64,000 nucleotides of DNA from contig JAPTYK010000001.1 of NCBI GenBank assembly GCA_026913215.1, positions 2,170,001 to 2,234,000 on the forward strand, written 5' to 3'. Below are positions 36,787 through 47,377 of this stretch, in pieces (positions within the stretch are counted from its first letter, which is position 1; every line of letters begins with the position of its first letter). The notes beneath the pieces were generated by a model. It ran no database searches, was not told the origin of the DNA, and saw only the letters and a list, made by a program, of their open reading frames with translations. The translations under genes were made by a program, and so were the position numbers. Source of the stretch: Streptomyces diastatochromogenes (GTDB lineage Bacteria; Actinomycetota; Actinomycetes; Streptomycetales; Streptomycetaceae).

Positions 36787-37681
36787 ATGCTCACCGTCGC
36801 CGTCACCGGAGCCACCGGCTCCCAGGGCGGAGCCACCGCCCGCGCCCTGCTCGCCGCCGGACACCGCGTCCGCGCCCTCACCCGCCGCCCCGACTCGCCC
36901 GCCGCCACCGCCCTGCGCGCCCTCGGCGCCGACGTGCGGCGCGCGGACTTCGACGACCGCGCCTCGCTCGACGCCGCCCTCACCGGCGCCGACTCCTGTT
37001 CGCCGTCACCACCTTCGAGGCCGGCGTCGAGGCGGAGATCCGGCAGGGCAGGGCCCTCGTCGACGCGGCGGCCGCCGCCCGCCTCGGGCACGTCGTCCTC
37101 ACCTCCGTCGCCCACGCCGACCGCGACACCGGCATCCCGCACTACGAGAGCAAGCGCGCGGTCGAGGACCACCTCCGCGCCTCCGGCACTCCCTGGACGG
37201 TGCTCGGCCCGGCGGCCTTCATGGACAACTACGCCGGCGGCTGGACCGCCGACGGACTCCGCGAGGGCACCTTCGCCTGGCCGATGCCGGCCGACCGTCC
37301 CCTCGCGCTCATCTCCTCGCGGGACATCGGCGCGTTCGCCGCGCTCGCCCTCGGCCGCCGCCAGGACTTCACGGGCCGCCGCGTCGACATCGCCGCCGAC
37401 GAACGCACCCCCGCCGAGATGACCGCCGTCCTCGCCGCCGCCCTCGGCCGCCCGGTCTCCTACCGGGAGGTCCCCTCGCGTACGTCCGCGACCGGTCCGC
37501 CGACCTGGCCGCGATGTTCGCGTACTTCACCACGACCGGCCTCGACGTCGACGTCACCGGACTGCGCCGCGCGTTCCCCGAGATCGCCTGGCACGGCTTC
37601 GCCGACTGGGCCCGGACCCACGACTGGACGTCGGTGCGGGCACCGGAGCCCGCGGCGCCGTCCCGCGTCAGCCGCGCGTGA
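36787..37681 (+). CDS. NmrA-like NAD(P)-binding reductase
   Basis: About 298 residues, an atypical SDR. AVTGATGSQGGATARALLAAGHRVRALTR is the N-terminal NAD(P) loop, then VVLTSVAHADRDTGIPHYESK and TVLGPAAFMDNYAGG, typical of NmrA/quinone-oxidoreductase-2-like proteins that sense or use NAD(P)H. Frameshifts near 36998 and 37480. Divergent from the FadE34-like operon. The paired CTGCG palindromes upstream suggest repression by an unlinked redox regulator. Its end overlaps the next, convergent gene. Confidence 0.75.
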
Positions 37682-38840
37682 TCCTCAACCTCTCCGGGCC
37701 GCAGCCGATCCGCTCCGCCTCCGCCGCCACGTACGCGGGCAGCAGCGAGCGCGTCAGGTCGAAGGCGACGTCGTCGATCGCCCGCTTCTGCTCCACGAGG
37801 AAGACCGCCCTGCCCTTCGGGCACGTCGCCACGTAGGCGGCGCGCGTCTCGCTCAGCGAGCCGTGGCCCCGGGGGCCCTCCACCCGGGTGCCCCCGTGCA
37901 GGACGGCCTTGTTGAAGATCGCGGTCAGCGAGGGGGACTCCACCGTAGTGAAGCGGAGGTAGGTGTGGGGTTGTCCATTGCCGACCTCGCAGACCCGGGC
38001 GGGACCGCCGAAGGGCCCGAACCGCTCACCGGAGAGCGCTTTGCGCCGCTCGGCGGAGAAGCCGGCGGGCAGGACGAAGCCCTCGATCCCGCACAGCGTG
38101 CCCCCTTGCCTCCTCTCCCGGTCGGTCACCGCCGGGAGTTCGCCGGGCAGCGGGTAGGACGCGGTGCAGCCGAGGGCGCGCATCGCGCCGTTCGCGGCGT
38201 CCACGACGGTCCGCGCCAGCGCGGCGCGGTCCTCCTTCCAGCCGGACACGTCGGACCAGCGGCCGACGCCCGCCCGGCCCAGGGCCACGTCGACGACCGT
38301 CGAGGCGGTGAAGTCGCGCGGCTCGCCGGTGCAGCTCTCGGGAGAGCCACCCAGGCACGGGACGCGTTCGCCATGCCGGGCACCCCTTGCCGAGCGGCGC
38401 CATGTCCGGATCCAGGTACTCGGTGGGCCAGCGGTCGCCGTCCGTGCCGTACTGCCCGTCGAGCTCGTGGACGCGGATCGTGATCCGGCTGCGCACCTGC
38501 CCGTCCTTGAGGCCCGACACCCGGCACTCCCCGTACTCCAGGTCGCGCTCCCGCCAGTCGCGCCCCAACTCCTGCTCCTCGGAACGGACCTCCCGGCCCT
38601 CCCCGAACAGCGCGGTCACCGTCCCCTCGCCCAGCGAACCCCAGCAGGGGGCCGGCCCGGCGGCCAGGGGCAGCGTCCCGGTGCGCCACGCGACGGCACC
38701 GGCACCGAGCAGGGCGCCGACGAGCCCGGCGACCACCGCGGTACGGGCGGTACGGCTCCGGAACGCCCGCCGCGGCGGCGGCACCCGCCCGCTGCCGCCC
38801 GCCCCGCCGTCTCCCGTGCCGCCCCGGTCTGCCCGCTCAT
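37668..38840 (-). CDS. Membrane-anchored hypothetical protein, extracytoplasmic
   Basis: About 390 residues. A Gly/Ala/Arg-rich cytosolic start is followed by a membrane helix (TAVVAGLVGALLGAGAVAW). A large outer domain contains Cys residues in regular places (PCWGSL, YGECRVSGL, LGCTASYPL, GTLCGIEGF, ARVCEVG, YVATCPKG), which suggests disulfides. Two domains of similar plan seem present, each with a GEG-V-ALFGEGRE or SGERFGPFGGPAR segment. Frameshifts near 38330 and 38790. I do not recognise a named family. Confidence 0.55.
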
Positions 38841-38987
38841 CGCCCCGACCCCGCGTCGTGTCCCGTCCCGTACCGCCCGTTCCGGCGGCCCGGAAGAGCC
38901 TAGTCCGGCGGGCGGGGGGCGTTGTCAGTGGCGGCTGTCAGTCTGTCAACACAGCCGAACGACAGCGCAGAGAGAGCGAGCACACCA

Positions 38988-39360
38988 TGGGTACGTGGGA
39001 CATCGGCCCCTTCGACAACGACACCGCCGCCGACTTCTCGTACCGGGTCGACGAGGCCCCGGAGGAGAAGCGGGCCGAGGTGCTGTCCTCGGCCTTCCGC
39101 GAGGTCGTCGGGACCGGCGGCGAGTACCTCGACGCGGACCTCGCGATGGAGGCCATCGCCTCGGCCGCCCTGCTCGCGGCGCAGTGCCCCGGCGGCGAAC
39201 CGGTCACCACCTCGTACGGACCGAAGAAGCCGCTGCCCGAACTCCCGCGGAGCTGCGCCCGGCGGCCGTGGAGGCCCTGGACCGGGTCCTCGCCGAGCCG
39301 TCCGAACTCCTCGAACTCTGGGAGGAGTCGGACGGTGAGGAGTGGAAGGCGGGGTGCTGA
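38988..39360 (+). CDS. DUF4259-family protein
   Basis: About 124 residues beginning MGTWDIGPFDNDTAADFSYRVDE, the signature opening of DUF4259 proteins, with a single frameshift near 39240 before AELRPAAVEALDRVLAEPSELLELWEES. The family is small, cytosolic and without known activity. A purine-rich stretch (GACAGCGCAGAGAGAGCGAG) precedes the ATG. Monocistronic or weakly linked to the next gene. Confidence 0.75.
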
Positions 39361-39428
39361 AGCTGCGGGGGTGCTGGCCGGGGCTGAGCGGCTGCCCGAG
39401 GACGTCCGGCGGGGGCTACGCTCCCGCC

Positions 39429-40248
39429 ATGGCGAGCATCCGCGCGGTGATCCTGGACCATCGGCGGGCCGACGGCCTGCCTCCGTACGAGCGGCCCCGG
39501 CCCGGCGCGCCGCTCGCCCGCGGGACGGGACCGCCGTCCACGGCCGGACCCGTGCGGTCAGCGGCGTCGGTGCCGACGGCCGGACCCTGTGGACGCACTC
39601 CTTCTCCGGGCGGCCGAACGCGGCGCACGTCTCGGGCGGCCGGGTCCTCGTCACCACCGACTCGCTGGAGTACACGGCGTGGGGCCACCTCGGCCCGGCG
39701 CTCCTCCTCGACCTCGCCGACGGGCGGCTGGTCGCCGAGCTGCGCGGGGCGCGCGGGGCGAGCGCGGCGGCGGACGGTTCCTGCTGGGCCTGGAGGGCTA
39801 CGGCGCCTTCGAGACGCGGGAGTACGACCGCGACGGCAACGAGACCGACACGTGGCCCTCGTACGGGCACTACGTCGTCGGCAGCGGCGTCCGGGTCGTG
39901 GAGGCCGACCGGAAGGTCCCGACGGGGAACCGGGTCGTACGGCTCCTGCCCGGCGGCGTCGTCACCCCCGGCCCCCGGCTGTCCGACCCGCAGCCGCCGA
40001 AGCCGCTCGTCCTCCCGGACGGGACCGTGCTGGTGCTCGACGCCGGGGTGCTCCGGGCGGTGGGACGGGACCTCGGCACGACCGTCCTCGCCGAGCTGAG
40101 GGAAGCCTACGACGGCCGGGCGATCCGGACCCTCCACCAGGACCGGGAGGGCAGGATCGTCGCCAGTATCGCGGAGCCGCACGCGACCGACCCGGCGAAG
40201 TACACCGTCGACACCTGGACCCTCCGCCTGTCCCCTACCGGCGCCTGA
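39429..40248 (+). CDS. Unknown beta-rich protein
   Basis: About 273 residues. The repeated strand-turn pattern (RTLWTHSFSGRPNAAHVSGGRVLVTTD, LLLDLADGRLVAELRG, PLVLPDGTVLVLDAGVLRAV) resembles PQQ-like or NHL propeller blades. No signal peptide. Two or more frameshifts between 39520 and 39780. The 3' end overlaps the convergent membrane gene by 14 bp. Family not recognised. Confidence 0.5.
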
Positions 40249-40651
40249 ACCGGAGGACGACCGCGGCGACGGTCGCGGCCACGGCGGTCACCGCCAGGAC
40301 CAGCAGCCCCGGGTTCACCCACCACGGGACGACCTCTTCGCCCCGGCACACCAGGCTGACGGGCAGGGCGCCGCTGGAGTCCGGCACGACCTTCGCGCCC
40401 GCGTTGAACCAGCAGGCGTCCTCCGGGAAGAGGAACGGCAGGTACGAGAGGCCGTACAGGTGCAGCGCGCCGCCCGCGAGACAGGCGAGCCCGGCGATCC
40501 AGGCAGCCTTCTTCGCGGCGGTGCGGCGGGGCCGGGGCGGCGGGGGCAGCGCGGCGTTCTCCCGCCGGGCCCGGACCAGTCCCGCGTACGTGAGCCCCGC
40601 CCAGGCCGGCAGGGCGAGGGCGAGGATCACCATCCCCACGAGGGTCGCCAC
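40235..40651 (-). CDS. Small membrane protein, 138 residues
   Basis: An intact protein starting GTG at 40651, with three hydrophobic segments (LVGMVILALALPAWAGLTYAGL, AAWIAGLACLAGGALHLYGL, GLLVLAVTAVAATVAAVVLRF) and an outer loop with two Cys (EDACWFNAG, VSLVCRGEE). No known family. The stop of a 23-codon frame with a strong ribosome-binding site ends three bases before its start. Confidence 0.6.
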   Translation of the reverse strand: MATLVGMVILALALPAWAGLTYAGLVRARRENAALPPPPRPRRTAAKKAAWIAGLACLAGGALHLYGLSYLPFLFPEDACWFNAGAKVVPDSSGALPVSLVCRGEEVVPWWVNPGLLVLAVTAVAATVAAVVLRFRRR

Positions 40652-40653
40652 GG

Positions 40654-40725
40654 TCAGCCGCCTCCGTCACCGCCGTACGGGGGCGTGCGCGGGCACGCTC
40701 CCGCCGGGCTCCGGTCGGTCTCCAT
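40654..40725 (-). CDS. Possible 23-residue leader ORF
   Basis: The ATG at 40725 has AGGAGGAG six bases upstream, one of the best ribosome-binding sites in the region. The frame ends in TGA three bases before the GTG of the membrane gene at 40651. The peptide METDRSPAGACPRTPPYGG plus four residues is Pro/Gly-rich. It may serve only to bring ribosomes to the next gene, or be spurious. Confidence 0.35.
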   Translation of the reverse strand: METDRSPAGACPRTPPYGGDGGG

Positions 40726-40762
40726 GCTGCTCCTCCTGACGCGGCCGCTCGGGCGAGCGTAA

Positions 40763-41512
<750 letters not shown>

Positions 41513-41524
41513 CGCCGGGGCGGA

Positions 41525-43596
41525 TCAGAACAGCGACGTCACGTACAGGCAGTTGGTGTAGCTGTAGCCCGGTTCGATCTTCGTCTTGCTGGTCTTGGTG
41601 TCCCCCCTCGACGTGCCGCTCGCCGCCCGCTTCTGGAGGAAGTGGTAGTCGCCGGCGGGCAGCAGCAGGGTCGCCTTGGGGTACTTCGAGGACGGCCCCG
41701 AGCAGGCCTTGATCTTCGGGGAGTTGACGAGCAGCGGGGTCTGGTACTTCGTGCAGGTCCCGCACGCCTTGAGGGTGACCCTGCCGGTCATCGGGCCCGT
41801 GTAGAGCACCTCGACCTCGCCGGGGCCGTCGTTGCTGATCACCATGACCATCCGGGGGCCGTCGGGGACGTCGGCCGAGGGCAGGCTCCTGCCGGCCGCG
41901 GGCTCCTCCTCGGCGATCTCGGCGGCGATGGCGATGGACCGTGCTTGGGCGGCCTTCGGACTGTTCGGGTACGTCTTGGCGTAGTCGGTCATGGTCGTGA
42001 CCGCGCTGTCGTACTCCTTGTTCTTGAACTGGGAGGTGCCGCAGGCGAAGTCGCCCGTCTGGACCGCGTCGGCCGCCTCCTTCGAGGCGTCTTCGAGGGA
42101 CGGGTCCGTCATGTTGTCGAGGGAGGAGCGGAGCGCGCGCAGCTCCTCCGTCGTGTCGCAGGGCGCGGAGCCGCCGGCGAGGGCGGTGGTACGGGTCTTG
42201 ATCGCCGCGCGGACGGCCGGTTCGACCTTGGCCGCCTGGGGCGACTTCGGGAAGGTGCCGAGGAGTTCGTTGAGGCTCTCGCTCGCCGTCGGGTCCGCCG
42301 TCCGCACGCCGAGCGCCGCCGTGCCGCACTCGTAGAGCGACTCGGCCAGCGGCTCGTCCGTCTTGGCGGGCCGGGAGCCGAGGAGGTCCTTGTCCACGGT
42401 GGCGGGGAGCCCCCGCAGGTGCTTGAGCGGCGCGATGGCCTCGCAGTACCGCTTCTTCTCGTACGGGGCGGAGACCGCCTTGTAGTACGCGTCGAGGCGG
42501 TCGGGGACGAGCTTCCCGGCCCGTGACCCGGCGTGGTTCGTGCCCAGGTCCTCATAGGCGCTGAGCGCCTGGCGGAAGGTCGGCTCGGCCTTGTCGAAGG
42601 CGAGGCCCTCGTTGGACTTCACCAGCGCGTCCGCCGCCGCGAGCATGTCCAGCATCGCCTGCTCCTTCGCCTCGTCGCGGGCCGCGCCGTACGCGAGGGA
42701 GCCTCCGGCGGGCACGGCGAGCAGCACGAGCGCGAGCGGCAGCGCCAGGCGCCGCGAGGAGGCGCCGACCCTGAGCGTGGCCCGCAGTCCGCGCCGGGCG
42801 CCGTCGGCGGCCACCGCGAGCAGGAACACCCTGTAGCCGACGAGCAGGCCCAAGGGCACGCCGTCGACGTCGGCGGGGAGCGCCGCCACGAGCAGGGCCC
42901 CGGTCGCCAGCCAGCAGAGCGCGGCACCGACCCAGTTCCTCAGCAGGACGTATCCCAGGCCGAGGCCCGACAGGTTGAGCAGGGCGATCGCGGCGGCCTG
43001 TGCCGGGTTCGCCTCTCCTGCGGCTGCGCGGGCCCCTGCCCGGCAGGCGGCCCGTACCCGGCGGCGGCCCGAATCCGGGCGGCGCCCCGGGCGGCGGCAC
43101 GCTCCGCCTCCCGCCCAGCCGGACGCGGTCGCGGGCCCTGACGGGGCGGCACCGGACGGGGCGGCGGCGGCATCCTGCGGGACCGGGGCCGGATCGGGTG
43201 CGGCACCGGGCGGCGGGCCGAAGGCGAGCGTGGGCGTTCCGCTGGCGGGAGCGGCGGGAGTCGTGGAGCCGCCGGGGCAGCCGGAACGGCATCCGCCGGA
43301 ACCGGCGCGCGGGCGCGGCCGGAGCCGGGGTCGGTGGTGCCGTCGGCGTCGGAGCGGCCCAGGGCGGCTCGGGCGCCCCGAAAGCCGCCCGGAAGTCCTG
43401 GAGTCCCGGAGGTCCCGGGAGTCCCGGAGGTCCCGGAGGACGGCGCGGAAGCCGTCCCGGAGAAGGGCGCGGAGGCCGTCCCGGAAGCCGTCTGCTCACC
43501 CTTGCTTAACCCACCCCCGCCCGGCGGTCTGTCGTTCGGCTCGGGACGTGCGTCGTTCGGTTCTTCCCCCACCACGGTTCCCCCTCGTGGGTCCAT
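41525..43596 (-). CDS. Large membrane protein with Pro-rich N-terminus and TPR-like extracellular region
   Basis: About 690 residues. The N-terminal 200 residues are Pro/Ala/Arg-rich and probably disordered in the cytosol. Two to three membrane segments follow (AIALLNLSGLGLGYVLL, RLALPLALVLLAVPAGG). The outer part is helical with repeats (EPTFRQALSAYEDLG, SLYECGTAALGVRTADPTAS, FKNKEYDSAVTTMTDYAKTYPNSPKAAQA), like bacterial TPR proteins, and ends in a beta domain with Cys pairs (CGTCTKY). Frameshift(s) near 42950. Function unknown; possibly envelope assembly. Confidence 0.6.
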
Positions 43597-43738
43597 GCGC
43601 GGTGACACCCCACCGTCGCCTCTTGTCCCTTACCCTTCACGGTTCGCCCACACGCGTCCACCGATTCGGCGGGCCGGTGACCAAGCTGCGACGTAACCGC
43701 TGCGGCGTTTCGCCCCGCGCAGGGCCTAAAGTCGCGGG

Positions 43739-44647
43739 GTGCCGTACGACCACCGGAAGACCGTCCGCCGTACCCTCGTCCTCGCCCTCGCCGCCACGGG
43801 CTGCTGTGCCGTGCTCGCCGGGTGCGCGACCTCACAGGCCTCGCCGCCGGGCGGAAGGCCCAGGGACGTCCCCGGCCACCCGGGGCGAGAGCGGGGCGCA
43901 GTCCCGTCCGCCGTTCGCCTCTCCTCCGCCGTCCCCGGGCCCAGCCGCTCGTCCGCGCCGGCGCGGGGAAGCGGTTCGCTCGCGGGGAGGACGATCGTCA
44001 TCGACCCCGGCCACAACTCCGGCAATTTCCGCCATTCCGCAGAAATCAACAAGAAGGTCGACATCGGGACGAACCGCAAGGAGTGCGACACCACGGGGAC
44101 GTCCACGAACGCCGGTTACACCGAGGCCGCCTTCACCCTCGACGTCTCCCACCGGCTGCGGGAGCTGCTCACGGCGCGCGGCGCCGAGGTGGTCCTCACC
44201 CACGACGGCGAGCGCCCCTGGGGGCCGTGCATCGACGAGCGGGCGAGGATCGGCAACGCGGCCCGCGCCGACGCCGTGGTCTCCGTCCACGCGGACGGTT
44301 CGGCCGTCGGAAACCGCGGCTTCCATGTGATCCTTCCCGCAAAGGTGCGGGCGGGCACCGCCGACACCACGAAGATCGTCGGGCCCTCCCGTACCCTCGG
44401 TGAGCGGATCGCGGACCGGTTCGCGCACGCCACCGGCACCTCGCCCGCCAACTACATCGGTGACGGCACGGGGTTGGACGTGCGGAACGATCTCGGCGGC
44501 CTCAACCTCTCGACCGTCCCGAAGGTCTTCGTCGAGTGCGGCAACATGCGCGATCCGAAGGACGCGCGGCTGCTCACCTCGGCGGCGTGGCGGCAGAAAG
44601 CGGCGCAGGGACTGGCGGACGGCATCGCGACCTACCTCAAGGGGTAG
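43739..44647 (+). CDS. N-acetylmuramoyl-L-alanine amidase (Amidase_3), lipoprotein
   Basis: An intact 302-residue zinc amidase that cuts the MurNAc-L-Ala bond in peptidoglycan. The signal ends in the lipobox VLAGC. Catalytic motifs are VIDPGHNSGN (zinc His), GYTEAAFTLDVS (zinc Glu), VVSVHADGSA (zinc His) and VFVECGNM (catalytic Glu). GTG start at 43739. An insertion with NKKVDIGTNRKECDTTGT carries one Cys. It sits alone, divergent from the TPR-like membrane gene, and acts outside the membrane. Confidence 0.85.
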   Translation: MPYDHRKTVRRTLVLALAATGCCAVLAGCATSQASPPGGRPRDVPGHPGRERGAVPSAVRLSSAVPGPSRSSAPARGSGSLAGRTIVIDPGHNSGNFRHSAEINKKVDIGTNRKECDTTGTSTNAGYTEAAFTLDVSHRLRELLTARGAEVVLTHDGERPWGPCIDERARIGNAARADAVVSVHADGSAVGNRGFHVILPAKVRAGTADTTKIVGPSRTLGERIADRFAHATGTSPANYIGDGTGLDVRNDLGGLNLSTVPKVFVECGNMRDPKDARLLTSAAWRQKAAQGLADGIATYLKG

Positions 44648-44781
44648 AACCGACGGGCGATAGATTCGCTCCGTACGATGGGGCCTCCCCCGTGCCGTGA
44701 AACCCCGAGTGGCACACCCGAGCGCCACTCCGAGCGCCACCCCCCGACGCGACGACCGACGACCCGACGAAGGACTCTTAC

Positions 44782-45637
44782 GTGAATATCCGCTCCCTCA
44801 CCCGAGGCGATGGCGTGCTGATCGGCGCGGCGGTGGTGCTGTTCATCGCCTCGTTCCTCGGCATCGCCGGCTGTGGTGCCAGCGCCGAGATCTGCGACAA
44901 GGTCCCCACCGTGAACGCGTGGGAGATCTCGTACCTCGGCTGGGGCTCCTTCTTCGTCGGCATCGCCGGCGCCGCTCTCGTCGTCGCCTCCCGCGCCCTG
45001 CCGGAGCCCCGCAAGGTCGTGGGCCTGGAGCTCGGGCAGGTCGGCGCGGCGTTCACCCTCGCGTCCGCCTGGACCCTGCTCATGTGGATCTTCGAGGCGG
45101 CCAACGCCGGCGCGGGCCTGATCCTCGGCTTCATCGCCGCGCTGGTCGCGGCCGGTGCCGCCGTCGCCGGGCCGCTGGTCCCGGCCCTGAAGGCCCCGCT
45201 CGTCGGCGCGCCCAAGCCGCAGGCCCCGCAGCCGTACGGCATGCAGCCCGGCCAGCCGGGTCAGCCGGGCGTCCCCGGCGGCTACGGCTACCCGGGTGCG
45301 CAGCAGCAGCCGTACGGCGGCCCGCACGACCCTCGCAGGGCGCGGGCCAGCCGTTCGGCGCGCAGGCCGCCGCCCCGCAGCCGCAGGCCGCGCACCAGCC
45401 CGAGCCGCAGGCGGCCGCTCCGGCCCGCAGCCGGCGGCGGACTTCGCGCCGTTCTGGTTCGCGGTCCCGGTCGCGCGTCCGCTGTACGCGGAGGACGGCT
45501 CGCAGGCGCCGATCGCCGAGCTGGCGCCGGGCACCTGGTACCTGGCGGTCGAGCAGCGCGGTCCGGGCCTGGTGGCCCAGACGCAGGACGGCCGCCGCGG
45601 TGTCCTCCAGGACACGACGGGCATCCAGCGCGGCTAG
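44782..45637 (+). CDS. Four-helix membrane protein with Pro/Gln-rich linker and C-terminal beta domain
   Basis: About 285 residues. Four membrane helices come first ([73 protein letters not shown]), similar in layout to DUF5336 proteins. Then a Gln/Pro/Gly linker with [12 protein letters not shown], and a small beta domain ([33 protein letters not shown]) of the type used as a cytosolic binding module. Two frameshifts in the linker (45330-45440). A strong terminator follows. Confidence 0.6.
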
Positions 45638-45650
45638 TACCCGCCCGCAC

Positions 45651-45683
45651 GGCCCCCGCCCGGAATCCCTTCCGGGCGGGGGC
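45651..45683 (+). terminator. Strong intrinsic terminator hairpin
   Basis: A perfect 15-bp stem, GGCCCCCGCCCGGAA with TTCCGGGCGGGGGCC, around a 3-base loop, directly after the stop of the membrane-protein gene. Confidence 0.8.
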
Positions 45684-45710
45684 CGTTGCCGTACAGTCCC
45701 CGCAGCAGAC

Positions 45711-45725
45711 CTGACGGAGCGTCAG
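45711..45725. promoter_or_regulatory. CTGAYGG-type palindrome upstream of the LLM gene
   Basis: CTGACGGAGCGTCAG, with perfect 5-bp arms, 14 bp before the ATG at 45740. No KstR-type site is visible here, so the motif occurs independently of KstR sites. Confidence 0.55.
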
Positions 45726-45739
45726 AAAGGATGCGGGGC

Positions 45740-46747
45740 ATGCGACTCGGACTCGCCCTCGGCTACTGGGGCCGCGGCCCTCCCCGCCCACCTCGACCTC
45801 GCCCGCGAGGCCGAGCGGCTCGGCTACGACTCCGTGTGGACCTCCGAGGCCTGGGGTTCCGACGCCTTCACCGCGCTGACCTGGATCGCCGCGCACACCA
45901 GCCGCATCCGGCTGGGCACCGCCGTCGCGCAGATGGCGGCCCGCGCCCCCACCACCACCGCCATGCACGCCCTCACGCTCGACCACCTCTCCGGCGGGCG
46001 CCTGCTCCTCGGGCTCGGGCTCTCCGGGCCGCAGGTCGTCGAGGGCTGGTACGGGCGCCCCTTCCCCCGCTCCCCGCTGACCGCGACCCGCGAGTACGTG
46101 GACGTGGTCCGCCAGGTCCTGCGCCGCGAGGGCCCCGTCCGGCTCGACGGACGCCACCACTCCCACCCGTACACCGGTCCGGACGGCACCGGCCTCGGCA
46201 AGGCGCTCAAGCCGATCACGCACCCGCTGCGCGCCGACGTCCCCGTCCTGCTCGGCGCCGAGGGCCCGAAGAACATCGCGCAGACCCTCGCCATCGCCGA
46301 CGGCTGGCTGCCCTCTACTGGACGCCCGACCGCTGGGCCGAGGTGTACGCCCTCCCGGACGCGCTCCCGGAGGGCTTCCTCGTCGCCCCCCTGGTCCGGG
46401 CGCAGCTCTGCGAGGACGTCGCGGCCGGGCTGCTGCCGGTCAAGGCGATGCTCGGCTTCTACATCGGCGGCATGGGGCACGCGGCCCGCAACTTCCACGC
46501 CGACCTGATGGGGCGCATGGGGTACGAGAAGGAGGCCCGCCGCATCCAGGAGCTGTTCGCGGCGGGGCGGCGCGAGGAGGCGGTGCTCGCCGTGCCGGAC
46601 GCCTTCGCGGACGAGATCTCGCTCGTCGGCCCCCGGGAGCGGATCGCCGAACGCCTGGAGCGATGGCGGCGGGGCCCGGTGACGGACCTGCTGGTCACGG
46701 CACCGGACCCCGCCACGCTCCGCCTCCTGGCGGAGCTCGGCTCGTAG
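45740..46747 (+). CDS. LLM-class F420-dependent oxidoreductase
   Basis: About 336 residues of the luciferase-like monooxygenase fold. [54 protein letters not shown] and [16 protein letters not shown] are the family's barrel strands. It resembles the Rv3520c-type F420 oxidoreductase of the mycobacterial cholesterol regulon. AAAGG precedes the ATG at 45740. Frameshifts near 45778 and at the C3 run 46311-46313. The CTGAYGG palindrome just upstream links it to the lipid/steroid genes elsewhere in the window. Confidence 0.8.
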   Translation: MRLGLALGYWGRGPPRPPRPRPRGRAARLRLRVDLRGLGFRRLHRADLDRRAHQPHPAGHRRRADGGPRPHHHRHARPHARPPLRRAPAPRARALRAAGRRGLVRAPLPPLPADRDPRVRGRGPPGPAPRGPRPARRTPPLPPVHRSGRHRPRQGAQADHAPAARRRPRPARRRGPEEHRADPRHRRRLAALYWTPDRWAEVYALPDALPEGFLVAPLVRAQLCEDVAAGLLPVKAMLGFYIGGMGHAARNFHADLMGRMGYEKEARRIQELFAAGRREEAVLAVPDAFADEISLVGPRERIAERLERWRRGPVTDLLVTAPDPATLRLLAELGS

Positions 46748-46749
46748 CT

Positions 46750-47295
46750 CTAGCCGCCGAGTTCGGAGGCGCTGGGGACCTTGTCCACGACCTCGGCGCC
46801 GGCGCTCTTGCCCGCGTCCTTCACGTTGTTGATGAGGTTCTCGAAGGTGCTGACGTCCGCGTCGCCCGCCTCGCCCTTGCGGAACTTCGTCCCCAGGTCC
46901 TTGATCGACTCGATCCCGGCGGAGAGCGGCGCGACCGCCTTCGCGAGCAGCGGGTCGCCCTTGGCGTTGTTCACCGCCGCCTTGAGCCGGTTGTACGTGA
47001 ACGCTCCCGCGAGCCCCGCCTTCACCAGGGCGAAGGTGCGGCCGTCCGCGCCCTTCTTGAACTTGCCCGCGCGGTACGGCTTCACGATCCACTGGTACGT
47101 GGCGCCCGCGGCGAGGCCCGCGTTGGCCACGAACCGCGTCTTCGCCAGCTTCTGCTGCTCGAAGCTCGCGGAGGCCGACGGGGTCGCGGCACCGCTGCTC
47201 GTGCTCTTCTTGTCGTCGTTGCACGCCGCGGTGGTCAGCAGCAGCGCGCAGGACAGCAGCAGCGCCACGACTCCGCGCGAAACGGTTCTGGGCAA
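46750..47295 (-). CDS. Secreted lipoprotein, unknown
   Basis: An intact 181-residue protein. TTG at 47295 is chosen because GGAGG lies seven bases before it and a lipoprotein signal follows (VVALLLSCALLLTTAACNDD). The mature part is helical with FVANAGLAAGATYQWIVKPYRAGKF and STFENLINNVKDAGKSAGAEV, widely conserved in Streptomyces as a hypothetical. Convergent with the LLM gene (2 bp between stops). Function unknown. Confidence 0.7.
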   Translation of the reverse strand: MPRTVSRGVVALLLSCALLLTTAACNDDKKSTSSGAATPSASASFEQQKLAKTRFVANAGLAAGATYQWIVKPYRAGKFKKGADGRTFALVKAGLAGAFTYNRLKAAVNNAKGDPLLAKAVAPLSAGIESIKDLGTKFRKGEAGDADVSTFENLINNVKDAGKSAGAEVVDKVPSASELGG

Positions 47296-47377
47296 GGCGG
47301 GACCTCCTGACGACGGTCCCGCCAGCCTCACCCGGCCCCGCGGCGCCCGCCACCGGGGCGACGCCGAACGGGGCCGC

